From Brevibacillus borstelensis (GTDB lineage Bacteria > Bacillota > Bacilli > Brevibacillales > Brevibacillaceae), in NCBI RefSeq assembly GCF_003710865.1, contig NZ_RHHO01000007.1:37558-101557 (forward strand): a stretch of DNA of 64,000 nt, written 5' to 3'. Within the stretch, counting starts at the first letter, position 1. The number at the start of each line of letters is the position of its first letter. The position numbers were made by a program, and so were the translations under genes. A model generated the notes under the pieces. The model searched no databases and was not told where the DNA came from. It was given only the letters and a program-made list of their open reading frames with translations. Of this stretch, positions 8,279-17,064 are shown one piece after another.

Positions 8279-9834
8279 TGTCCTTCCTCCCCCGAGCCGG
8301 ATGTACCCTGCCTTTTGGTCTGGACCGCTCTGGCGCTGACCGGCCGCTTGTCCATATCCCACAAGGGGATCCGGAGAATCAGGTCCTTCCAATCGGCAAA
8401 TCTCGCAGGCGCCAGCGGAGCCCCATAGGGGACGCCAAGGCTTTCCAGCGCAATCATATGCCCGATCAATCCCATCAAGCCGATGACAATCCCCACGATG
8501 CCGAACATGGCCGACAGCCCCATCATCAAAAAGCGAACCAGGCGGACGGCGGAAGCCATATCGTAATTGGGGATGATAAACGAGGCAATCGCCGTGAACG
8601 CGACGACGATTACCATGATGTTGCTGACAATCCCCGCTTGTACGGCGGCTTGGCCGATCACGATCCCCCCGACAATGCCGACGGTTTGCCCGATCGGGGC
8701 AGGCAGGCGTATCCCCGCCTCCCTGAGCATTTCCAGCGTAATCTCCATCAGCATCGCCTCCAAAAGCGGCGGAAATGGGACGCGTTCCCTCGACTCCCCG
8801 ACAGAAAGCAGCAAATCCAACGGGATGATTTCATAATTGAAGGAAACAACCGCGATGTACAAGGCTGGCAAAAAGGTGGCAACCAAAAAGGCCATGAACC
8901 GGAGTGTCCGGATAAAGGTAGCGACAGGCCAGCGCAAATTATAGTCGTCCACGTTTTGGAAATAGGTAACGAAGCCGGCAGGTCCAATCAATACTTTGGG
9001 CGTCCGGTCCACGACGACCGCAACTCTCCCTTGCAGGATATGGGAGGCAGCCGTATCCGGCCGCTCGGTCGTGATCAGTTGAGGAAACGGAGAGTACCTG
9101 CTGTCTTCGATGATTTCCCGCAGTTCCCCTGTGTTTAGGATCGTGTCGATATTGACTTGTTGAAGCCGGTCTACCATCTCTTTGACTACTTCCGGCTTTG
9201 CCACGTCAGCCAGGTATAGAACGGAGGCTTTGCTGATCCCTCTACTCCCGAGGGTATACTCCTGAATTTTCAACTCGCGGTTGGGAATATACCGGCGAAT
9301 CATCGCTATATTTTGTATGCTCGTTTCCACAAAGCCTTGGTGGGCACCCAGGAGCGATGCTTCGGACTGGGGGTCTTCAATAGCCCGCTGCGGCCAGCCG
9401 CGCGCTTCGATCACGAAAACCTTGCTTTGCCCCTCAAGGAACAACAAGCTGTTCCCCAACAGAATCGAGGATTCGACGTCATTCCAGTCTGTGATGAAAT
9501 CCATGTTCCCCACTGTAAGGACATTGAAAATACTGCTTTCTCTCGACCGCCGCTTGTCCAGAAACGGCCGGATGACGTTGTTGTTAATCGCGTTTCTATC
9601 CACCAATCCGCTCAGATAAACCAGTATGGCCCGCTCTCTCGTCACAGGATTGTCCATATGGCGAATGATCAAATCTGGTGTTAAGGGAAATCTCTTACGA
9701 AGTTCTAGCATATTATCCGACAGACTCGTACTTATGGGCTTTGCTGAAGGTGAGCCAGGTTGTCTAACCTGAGCATCCCCGGCCTGTTGTAAAAACGATT
9801 TCTTGCCACGCAGCCAGTCTCGCAGATTTCTCAT
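8275..9834 (-). CDS. Spore germination receptor subunit A, GerA family (operon 1)
   Basis: GerAA/GerKA-like protein of 519 residues: a large N-terminal cytosolic domain followed by membrane segments. Family motifs include FVETSIQNIAMIRRYI and the C-terminal run EMLREAGIRLPAPIGQTVGI then VGGIVIGQAAVQAGI. It is the first gene of a minus-strand gerA-gerB-gerC operon and divergent from a second receptor operon starting at 10021. The 186-bp divergent region should hold forespore promoters for both; I could support only the plus-strand one. The ATG at 9834 follows AGGATCTC. Confidence 0.9.
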   Translation of the reverse strand: MRNLRDWLRGKKSFLQQAGDAQVRQPGSPSAKPISTSLSDNMLELRKRFPLTPDLIIRHMDNPVTRERAILVYLSGLVDRNAINNNVIRPFLDKRRSRESSIFNVLTVGNMDFITDWNDVESSILLGNSLLFLEGQSKVFVIEARGWPQRAIEDPQSEASLLGAHQGFVETSIQNIAMIRRYIPNRELKIQEYTLGSRGISKASVLYLADVAKPEVVKEMVDRLQQVNIDTILNTGELREIIEDSRYSPFPQLITTERPDTAASHILQGRVAVVVDRTPKVLIGPAGFVTYFQNVDDYNLRWPVATFIRTLRFMAFLVATFLPALYIAVVSFNYEIIPLDLLLSVGESRERVPFPPLLEAMLMEITLEMLREAGIRLPAPIGQTVGIVGGIVIGQAAVQAGIVSNIMVIVVAFTAIASFIIPNYDMASAVRLVRFLMMGLSAMFGIVGIVIGLMGLIGHMIALESLGVPYGAPLAPARFADWKDLILRIPLWDMDKRPVSARAVQTKRQGTSGSGEEGQ

Positions 9835-9956
9835 GAGATCCTACCCTTGAGCAAAAATGTATTCTTTCGTATAGAGTGAGGAAACTGCTGTAAAAATATG
9901 CACGTCCTGACAGCGCCCAACCTTCGCCCCCACATGGACGGAACTTTCGGGGGTGC

Positions 9957-9986
9957 CGTATACTCCCCCATCAATTGCTCATACTT
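9957..9986 (+). promoter_or_regulatory. Candidate sigma-G promoter of ger operon 2
   Basis: CGTATA (9957-9962), a 17-nt spacer and CATACTT (9980-9986), close to the forespore sigma-G pattern (GnATA, 17-18 nt, CATAnTA). It lies 35 nt before the gerB2 start. Confidence 0.5.
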
Positions 9987-10020
9987 TAGGAGAGATCAGG
10001 AAAAGTCTGGCGGGAAACCT

Positions 10021-11109
10021 ATGAAAAATGGCATTTCGTTTATTCAGTTGATCTTTATTCTCATGCTCTCCAACGGATTGATGAACCACGTGATTGTCAT
10101 TCCGATACTTCTGGATGCAGCGAGACGAGATGCCTGGATCTCTGTTATCACTGTAGTTCCGCTGTACCTCCTATTGATTTGGATGATTTCCTACGTTTAT
10201 CGGAAAACCGGGAACGAGCCTTTGCTCGTATGGATGAAAAGGAAGTACGGAACCGGTGTCACACGGTTTCTCTCTCTTTTGTTGGCCTTGTATGTGGTGG
10301 GACTGGCCGTAATCACGATAAAAGACACGATTACCTGGGTGAACCTTACGTTCGCTCCACAAGCCCCTATGTTTATTCATGCGCTTTTTTTTGCTCTTGT
10401 CTGTCTCATCAACTCTCTCTTTGGCATACGCTCGATCTCGATGGTATCTGTCTTTCTGCTGCCGATCGTCGTTCTTCTGGGTTTTTTCGTGATGAGCACC
10501 AACCTGCAGTACAAAGATTATTCTTATCTGTTCCCCGTACTGGAGTATGGGTGGGAGCCCGTCTTGAGGGGAATGGTGTACGCTGGTGCGGGATTTTCGG
10601 AATTATTCCTGCTCTTGCTGATCAAGCATCACGTCGGGGTAAAGGTGCCGTTCTGGAGGCTGGCCATCCTTGGCCTCATCATGGTATAGCTTACAATCGG
10701 GCCGCTTACCGGTGCCATTACCGAATTTGGACCTGCAGAAGCGGCGAAGCTGCGTTATCCCGCTTTTGAGGAATGGCGGCTGGTGAAAATCGGCCTGTAT
10801 ATCGAGCACGTCGATTTTCTCAGTATCTATCAATGGTTTAGCGGAGCTTTCATCCGCGTATCTCTCGCCTTTTATTTGCTCGTCGAGATATTCAATTTTC
10901 CGGACGGCCGCAAGCGGGTTTGGGTCCTCGTTTTCGCCTGTCTGGTGAGCATGTGTTTGGCATTGTGGCCCTATGACGATATCGGGTTCTATTTGTCACT
11001 GACCAGATTTTTGCTGCCCGGCCTGCTCATTGCCGCCTTGCTCCTGACTTTGACACTTACGTTACTGGCGTTACTCTCCAGCAAGAAGGAGGATCTCCAT
11101 GAACAATAA
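10021..11109 (+). pseudogene. GerB-family germination permease interrupted by an in-frame TAG (operon 2)
   Basis: A complete gerB reading frame (362 codons before the stop) broken by one amber codon at 10687-10689, codon 223. Upstream it reads MKNGISFIQLIFILMLSNG and ends ...LAILGLIMV. The same frame resumes directly as LTIGPLTGAITEFGPAEAAK and runs through SIYQWFSGAFIRVSLAFYLL to the normal C-terminus. The intact paralogue at 52436-53539 has ILTLSPLTGAIAEFGPVEAT at this place, so the stop replaces one membrane residue and there is no frameshift. Possible explanations are a recent nonsense mutation, a base-call error or read-through. Its end overlaps gerA2 by 11 nt. Confidence 0.88.
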
Positions 11110-12610
11110 GACGCGAGAGCACCCTTCCGATCAAGTGAATTCCCCGGGTGAGATTCCCCATCTGGACAGCCTCCGTCCTGAAGCGATCCGCCAGCTTTTT
11201 TCAGGCTGCCACGATGTCTCTGTGGAACACTACGGCATGCTCCCTCATTTGCAAGACGTCACTGTATATCTGATCTATGCGGAAGGCCTTTGTGACAAGC
11301 ATATCCTCATGGAGTACATCCTCCCGGAAATGAGTGAACTATTTCGCTCCGGAGAGATCACCGAAGAGCAAGATTTGCAGCAGAAACGCCCCTTTTTTCT
11401 AAGGAAGTTGACTCAGGCCAATGCAGACGAGATCGTAAACCATGTGTTCGAGGGAAAATTGCTGATCTTGTTCAACGAGTGGGGAGCACTGTACAGCATA
11501 GATGCGGATAATCGTCCGCAGCGCTCCCCCGAAGAACCGAATACGGAAGTTTCCATTCGCGGACCTCGCGACGGCTTTACCGAAGATATCACGACGAATG
11601 TCGCGCTGATCCGCAAGAGGCTGAAAACTCCGCTCTTGCATTACGAGTCGTACATTCTGGGAAGCCAGACACGGACGAAGGTCGGATTGTTGTACCTTCA
11701 CCACACGATTGACCAAAAGCTTGTCGATGAAATCCGGCTCAAGCTCTCCTCGATCAAAAGCAATGGGATCGTAACAAGCACCCAACTGGAAGAGCTTTTG
11801 CTGGATACCCCGTTTACGATTCTGCCGTTGTATGAGCATACGGGAAGACCCGATTTCGTGGTAAACAGCCTGTTGACCGGGCGCTTTGCCATCTTGGTTG
11901 ACGGTTCTCCGACCGCATTGGTCGCACCGGCCAACTTTACGTATTTGATCAACACGTCGGAGGATGCCAACACCTCGATCTACATGGTCGTGTTTGTCCG
12001 CATCATTCGCCTGTGCAGTGTGTTCGCGGCCTTGTTTTTGCCCGGATTTTGGGTGGCATTGGTAACATACCATCAGGACCAGCTACCTTACACCATGATC
12101 GCCACCATGGTGATTTCCCGTCAAGGAGTGCCGCTTCCGGCCGCCTTGGAAGCATTGTTCATGCTTCTGCTTTTTGAGTTGTTTCGCGAAGCGGGTTTGC
12201 GTATGCCGATGGCCATCGGACAAACACTCTCTGTCGTCGGCGGACTGATCGTCGGACAGGCAGCCATTTCTGCCGGTTTGACTGCTCCCGGCAGCCTGGT
12301 CATTATCGCCATTTCCATTATGGCTACCTTTACCATGGTGAATCAGAGTGTAGTCGGGACCCTCAGTCTCCTCCGCATTGCCGTTCTTATCATTTGTTCG
12401 GTCTTCGGGATATTCGGATTCATGATGGCGCTGATTGGCGTACTCCTCTTCTTTGCCAACTCCCGTTCCTTTGGCGTCTACTACCTGACACCGCTCTCTC
12501 CCCCTGTCCTGCGAGACATGGCCAAGGTCCTGATTCGCATGCCATGGCGGTTATGGGAAGGAAAAGCAAGCATTTTGAAACGCTCTTCGCGCAAGGAGAA
12601 CGATTCTTAG
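11099..12610 (+). CDS. Spore germination receptor subunit A, GerA family (operon 2)
   Basis: GerA-family subunit, 503 residues, with an N-terminal cytosolic domain and C-terminal membrane domain. Motifs are RPQRSPEEPNTEVSIRGPRD, GFTEDITTNVALIRKRLKT and LFREAGLRMPMAIGQTLSVV then GGLIVGQAAISAGL. It starts 11 nt inside the 3' end of the broken gerB2 with AAGGAGG upstream. The gene itself is intact. Its closest relative in the window appears to be the gerA of operon 3 (53529-54968), which shares the B-A-C gene order, rather than the neighbour on the other strand. Confidence 0.9.
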   Translation: MNNKTREHPSDQVNSPGEIPHLDSLRPEAIRQLFSGCHDVSVEHYGMLPHLQDVTVYLIYAEGLCDKHILMEYILPEMSELFRSGEITEEQDLQQKRPFFLRKLTQANADEIVNHVFEGKLLILFNEWGALYSIDADNRPQRSPEEPNTEVSIRGPRDGFTEDITTNVALIRKRLKTPLLHYESYILGSQTRTKVGLLYLHHTIDQKLVDEIRLKLSSIKSNGIVTSTQLEELLLDTPFTILPLYEHTGRPDFVVNSLLTGRFAILVDGSPTALVAPANFTYLINTSEDANTSIYMVVFVRIIRLCSVFAALFLPGFWVALVTYHQDQLPYTMIATMVISRQGVPLPAALEALFMLLLFELFREAGLRMPMAIGQTLSVVGGLIVGQAAISAGLTAPGSLVIIAISIMATFTMVNQSVVGTLSLLRIAVLIICSVFGIFGFMMALIGVLLFFANSRSFGVYYLTPLSPPVLRDMAKVLIRMPWRLWEGKASILKRSSRKENDS

Positions 12611-12611
12611 G

Positions 12612-13778
12612 ATGGAACGAACAAAGCGGATGATAGCCGTCGTGTTGGCTGCTTCGATCCTGCTGGGCGGCTGCTGGAACGCCCGGGATATCGAACAGCT
12701 TATTTACATCGATGCGATTGGAGTCGATTACGTCAATCACAAGGTAGTCGTCTATCTGCAAATTCTCGGCTTTTCCAACATCGCCAAAAAAGAAAGCAAT
12801 ACACAATTGACGAGAGAACCAGTCTCCGTTGCAAAAGGCGAAGGCGACACCTACGTTTCAGCCATCTATCAGATTTATACGACCACTCAGCAGCGGCTCA
12901 TATGGAGCCACGTGCACTCCATTGTTTTCACTGAACGGGCCTTGAAGCACGGAAAGTTTGATCAGGTCATGGATGCGCTAGACAGGTACCAAGAATTTCG
13001 TTATTCCGTATGGTCCTTTGCCACGAAAGAATCGCTTGAGGACGTCTTCAACGCCAGGCCGATACTGGGAATATCCGTCCTTTACTCCCAACTGGCCGAC
13101 CCCAAAGACATTTACGGCCAATTTTCGTACATTCGGCCCCTATTATTGTTTCGAGTCATTTCCGAGAGAAACGAGCCGAATGGAGTAGTCCGCCTTCCCT
13201 TCCTGTCAGTGGAAAAAAAACCGTGGACCGAAAACAAAAAGCCACTTCCGCAGTTGAAGATTAACGGAATCTGCTTCCTGCAAAACAAAGAGCTGAAGGG
13301 GTGCTTGCCCCACGAGCAGGTCGCAGGCGTACGGTGGCTGGAGAAAGAGACGCGGCGGACTCTTCTTAAGTCGGGAAAAAAATCGGCTCTGCTGGTGATG
13401 GAGTCCCCACGCCCCAAAATAATACCGGGATTGGAAAAAGGCCGTCCCATCTTTCGCATATCCATCAAGACAACGGGCTACGTGACTCAATTGTTTCAGC
13501 CAACCCGTATAGCGCTCTTGGAAAAGGATGCAGCCAGACAGATTGAAGCCGAGGTCCGCTCGCTCTATGACCGCGGGCTGAAGCTGGGAATCGATACGCT
13601 TGAATTGGGACATTCCTTTTATCGAAAATTTCCCCGCGAGTGGCATCACTTGAATCAGGAGGGCGTGCTTCCTTTGACACCAGACTCTTTGAAATCGATT
13701 GAGGTCGAGGTCAAAATAACCGATGGAGGCATTTCGAAAGTGCGTCAGCGGAAAACAGGCGCGGATGACAGGAGATGA
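12612..13778 (+). CDS. Spore germination receptor lipoprotein, Ger(x)C family (operon 2)
   Basis: Subunit C of the second germinant receptor, 388 residues. The signal MERTKRMIAVVLAASILLGG is followed by the lipobox cysteine in CWNARDIEQL, a typical Ger(x)C start. Later family motifs include WSHVHSIVFTERALKHGK and, near the C-terminus, ALLEKDAARQIEAEVRSLYD then RGLKLGIDTLELGHSFYRKF. It starts one base after the gerA2 stop. The gene looks intact although its operon partner gerB2 carries a nonsense codon, which suggests the damage is recent or tolerated. Confidence 0.9.
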   Translation: MERTKRMIAVVLAASILLGGCWNARDIEQLIYIDAIGVDYVNHKVVVYLQILGFSNIAKKESNTQLTREPVSVAKGEGDTYVSAIYQIYTTTQQRLIWSHVHSIVFTERALKHGKFDQVMDALDRYQEFRYSVWSFATKESLEDVFNARPILGISVLYSQLADPKDIYGQFSYIRPLLLFRVISERNEPNGVVRLPFLSVEKKPWTENKKPLPQLKINGICFLQNKELKGCLPHEQVAGVRWLEKETRRTLLKSGKKSALLVMESPRPKIIPGLEKGRPIFRISIKTTGYVTQLFQPTRIALLEKDAARQIEAEVRSLYDRGLKLGIDTLELGHSFYRKFPREWHHLNQEGVLPLTPDSLKSIEVEVKITDGGISKVRQRKTGADDRR

Positions 13779-13854
13779 AAGGGCTGAGCCGCCGATGGAG
13801 CGGCTCGCTTCGGACAGCGGATATATACGCAGAAAAAGTAGCCGGAACATAACA

Positions 13855-13894
13855 AAGCAGATCACCAGGCCAGGCAGCCTTTCGTGATCTGCTT
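13855..13894. terminator. Hairpin between convergent gerC2 and fadE
   Basis: AAGCAGATCAC and GTGATCTGCTT form an 11-bp stem, with only a short T-rich tail (CTGTTTTG) on the plus strand. A smaller GAGCCGC/GCGGCTC hairpin lies just upstream near 13786-13808. It probably terminates both directions. Confidence 0.65.
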
Positions 13895-13961
13895 CTGTTT
13901 TGCCAATAGTCGACGTGGTCAGCGCCGCATGTTGTTACATTGAAATGGCCTTCCCCCGACT

Positions 13962-15746
13962 CTACAGCACATATCCGCCGGCTTCGATGACACGATCAGC
14001 GATGACACGCTTCATCTGAACCGTGTTGATCGGAGTGCGGCGCGTCAGCTTTTTCAAAATCGAGAGGCGGATTCTGAGATCGTCGCCTTCCTCCATCGCA
14101 GCCAGCGCTTCCTTCGCCCATGCTTCAACCTTGTCAAACGCATCGCTCACGTAAACGGTCGTCAGATCCAGCTTTTGCTGCTCCTTCTCAACGCCGTTTT
14201 TGGCAATGGCTTTCTCTGTCCGCTTGACGACGCTGTCCATCGCGTACAGCTCGATCAGCATGTCTGCCGCGAGAGCGAGCAGCTCCTGCTCTTTCGCAAT
14301 CGCCTGTTGATACTTCATCAAGGCGGAACCGGCCACCATCAGGATGATTTTGCGGGTCATATCGATCAGGTGCTTCTCCTGAGCCAGCGGTGCGTCTTCG
14401 ATCTCCTCCGGATAGTAGCTCATCAACTCTTCCTGCAGGTTGGCTGCCGCTTGCAGCAGAGGCAACTCTCCTTTCATCGCTTTCTTGACGAGCATGTCAG
14501 GGATCAGCATGCGGTTGATTTCGTTTGTCCCTTCAAAGATCCGGTTGATCCGGGAGTCGCGGTACATGTTCTCGATCTCGTACTCCGACATAAAGCCGTA
14601 GCCCCCGTGGATTTGCACACCTTCATCCACGCAGTAGTCGAGTACCTCTGTAGCAAACACCTTGTTGATTGAGCATTCGATTGCGTATTCGGCGATTGCC
14701 TTCGCCACCTCGCGCCCGTCATCTTGCTTGTCGCCGAGGCTGGAGAGAGCGGTGTCGAACAAGCCGACGGTCCGGTACACGGAGCTTTCCGATGCGTATG
14801 TTTTCAGCGCCATGTTGGCCAGCTTGTTTTTGATCAGCGTAAAGTTGGCAATCGGCGTCTTGAACTGCTTCCGCTCTTTTGCGTAGTTGGTCGCCAGCTC
14901 CAGCGCCCGTTTCGCGGAGCCGACCGCTCCTACGGCCAGCTTGTAGCGGCCTACGTTGAGGATGTTGAAGGCGATGACATGGCCTCTGCCCGGCTCGCCC
15001 AGCAGGTTTTCCACCGGTACCGGAACATCCTCCAGAATGACAGTGCGAGTAGAGGAACCCTTGATGCCCATCTTCTTTTCCTCCGGTCCAAATGACACTC
15101 CGGGGAATTCGCGCTCCACGATAAAAGCGGTAAAGTGCTCGCCATCGATTTTTGCGTACACGATAAAGACATCGGCAAAGCCTGCGTTGGTGATCCATTG
15201 CTTCTCGCCGTTCAGAATATAATGCTTGCCGTCCTCGGACAGTTTGGCCGTCGTCTTTGCACCCAGCGCATCTGAACCGGAGCCTGGCTCGGTCAAGCAA
15301 TACGCAGCCAGACGTTTGCCGGAGGCGAGATCGGGCAGGTAGCGGCGCTTTTGATCGTCATTGCCGAAGTAGACGATCGGCAGGGAACCAATGCCCACAT
15401 GGGCTCCGTAGCTGAGCGCAAAGCCGCGTGCCAGCGAAAACTTCTCTGTCACCAAAGCCGTGCTCACTTTGTCCAGACCCAGGCCGTCGTATTTTTCCGG
15501 CACGTCGCCGCCCAGCAGGCCCAGCTCGCCGGCTTCCTTCAGCAGGCGGACCGAGATGTCGAAGTTATGGTTTTCGATCTCTTCCAAATGGGGGCGAACT
15601 TCACCGACGACGAACTCTTCTGTCGTTTTGGCGATCATTTTTTGTTCTTCCGTGTATTCCTCAGGAACAAACATCGAGTCGGCGCTGCCTGCGTCAATCA
15701 GAAAGCTGCCGCCGCGGATCAATTCTTTGGTATCAGCCATTGCCAT
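13962..15746 (-). CDS. fadE: Acyl-CoA dehydrogenase FadE
   Basis: Flavin-dependent acyl-CoA dehydrogenase, 594 residues, first oxidation step of fatty acid beta-oxidation. It is longer than the usual roughly 380 residues because of a C-terminal extension, as in Bacillus FadE (YusJ). Motifs are AAYCLTEPGSGSDALGAKTT and WITNAGFADVF in the FAD/substrate region, and DEGVQIHGGYGFMSEYEIEN with the catalytic-base glutamate region IFEGTNEINR. ATGs at 15746 and 15740 both follow AAAGGAG. It is third in the fadN-fadA-fadE operon; electrons would pass to ETF, which is not in the window. Confidence 0.94.
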   Translation of the reverse strand: MAMADTKELIRGGSFLIDAGSADSMFVPEEYTEEQKMIAKTTEEFVVGEVRPHLEEIENHNFDISVRLLKEAGELGLLGGDVPEKYDGLGLDKVSTALVTEKFSLARGFALSYGAHVGIGSLPIVYFGNDDQKRRYLPDLASGKRLAAYCLTEPGSGSDALGAKTTAKLSEDGKHYILNGEKQWITNAGFADVFIVYAKIDGEHFTAFIVEREFPGVSFGPEEKKMGIKGSSTRTVILEDVPVPVENLLGEPGRGHVIAFNILNVGRYKLAVGAVGSAKRALELATNYAKERKQFKTPIANFTLIKNKLANMALKTYASESSVYRTVGLFDTALSSLGDKQDDGREVAKAIAEYAIECSINKVFATEVLDYCVDEGVQIHGGYGFMSEYEIENMYRDSRINRIFEGTNEINRMLIPDMLVKKAMKGELPLLQAAANLQEELMSYYPEEIEDAPLAQEKHLIDMTRKIILMVAGSALMKYQQAIAKEQELLALAADMLIELYAMDSVVKRTEKAIAKNGVEKEQQKLDLTTVYVSDAFDKVEAWAKEALAAMEEGDDLRIRLSILKKLTRRTPINTVQMKRVIADRVIEAGGYVL

Positions 15747-15789
15747 TCTCTCCTTTAGCTTTTCGATTGAATAACGTCAATGCGCTTGC

Positions 15790-16968
15790 CTACACCATTT
15801 CAAATACGCCTGCGGCTCCCATTCCGCCGCCGATGCACATCGTCACGACGCCGTATTTGCCGTCGCGCCGTTTCAGTTCGTTCAGGAGGGAGACGGTCAG
15901 CTTGGCGCCTGTGCAGCCGAGCGGATGGCCCAGCGCGATCGCTCCGCCGTTTACATTCACCTTTTCCTCGTCAAGGCCAAGCTCTCGGATAACTGCCAGC
16001 GACTGGGAGGCGAACGCTTCGTTCAGCTCAAACAGGTCTACATCGGCAATGCTCAGTCCCGCCATTTTCAGCGCCTTCGGAATGGCCACCACCGGTCCGA
16101 TCCCCATCACGTCCGGATCGACACCGCCGACCGTAAACGATCTGAACTTGGCGATCGGCTGGACACCCAGCTCTGCCGCCTTTTCTGCCGACATGACCAG
16201 AACGGCCGCGGCGCCATCGCTCGTCTGCGAAGAGTTGCCTGCCGTGACGCTGCCTTTGACGTGGAAGACCGGCTTCAATTTGGCCAGCGCTTCCAGCGAA
16301 GTGTCTGCCCGGACTCCTTCGTCCGTATCAAAAACGCGCTCTTGCACGTGCAGCTTGTGATTTTCATCGAGATAATGCGACTTGACAGTGATCGGGACGA
16401 TTTCTCCGCTGAATTTGCCTGCTGCCAGTGCGGCTGCCGCACGCTGGTGACTCCTCAGCGCGAAAGCATCCTGGTCCTCGCGGCTGATCCGGTAGCGCTT
16501 CGCCACCTCTTCGGCCGTATGCCCCATGCCCATGTACGCCTCCGGCATGGTCTCGACCAGCGTCGGGTTCAAGGCTACCTTGTGACCGGTCATCGGCAGC
16601 AGGCTCATGCTTTCTACACCGCCAGCGACGATTACGTCAGCCCCGCCCACCATGATCTGATGGGCCGCATAGGCGATCGTCTGCAGACCGGATGAACAGA
16701 AACGGTTGACCGTAATGCCGGATACGTTCGTCGGAAGCCCTGCCCGCAAACCGATCAGACGGGCCATGTTCATTCCTTGTTCCGCTTCTGGAACAGCGTT
16801 GCCGATAATGATGTCCTCGATGTCAGCCGGATTCAGCTGCGGCACCCGGCCGAGCAGATTGCTGACGACTGCAGCGCCCATATCAACGGGATGAACGTCC
16901 TTCAGGCTGCCCCGCTTGGCTCTGCCAACAGCAGTGCGGGCACCTGCGACGATTACTGCTTCCTTCAT
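15790..16968 (-). CDS. fadA: Acetyl-CoA acyltransferase (3-ketoacyl-CoA thiolase) FadA
   Basis: Thiolase of 392 residues that cleaves 3-ketoacyl-CoA to acetyl-CoA plus a shortened acyl-CoA. The nucleophilic cysteine lies in [17 protein letters not shown], the histidine in [16 protein letters not shown], and the second active cysteine in [17 protein letters not shown]. Length and order match the family. It sits between fadN (96 nt upstream) and fadE (43 nt downstream), in the same order as the B. subtilis fadNAE operon. Confidence 0.95.
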   Translation of the reverse strand: MKEAVIVAGARTAVGRAKRGSLKDVHPVDMGAAVVSNLLGRVPQLNPADIEDIIIGNAVPEAEQGMNMARLIGLRAGLPTNVSGITVNRFCSSGLQTIAYAAHQIMVGGADVIVAGGVESMSLLPMTGHKVALNPTLVETMPEAYMGMGHTAEEVAKRYRISREDQDAFALRSHQRAAAALAAGKFSGEIVPITVKSHYLDENHKLHVQERVFDTDEGVRADTSLEALAKLKPVFHVKGSVTAGNSSQTSDGAAAVLVMSAEKAAELGVQPIAKFRSFTVGGVDPDVMGIGPVVAIPKALKMAGLSIADVDLFELNEAFASQSLAVIRELGLDEEKVNVNGGAIALGHPLGCTGAKLTVSLLNELKRRDGKYGVVTMCIGGGMGAAGVFEMV

Positions 16969-17064
16969 GGCTCTTCCCCTCTTTCTGGCGATCTTCCTGG
17001 GATCTTCCCCTTTTGCCTATCACTATTACAGGTGCAGACGCGCTCCCGCAAAAGCTCGTTATGA

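Noticed and set aside
9835..9905. Minus-strand forespore promoter for ger operon 1
   Set aside because: TGCATA is present, but the paired -10 (CACTCTA) is too far from CATAnTA to support a call.
10783..11109. A separate 108-residue gene starting at GTG 10783
   Set aside because: It is the in-frame continuation of gerB2 after the amber codon and has no ribosome site of its own.
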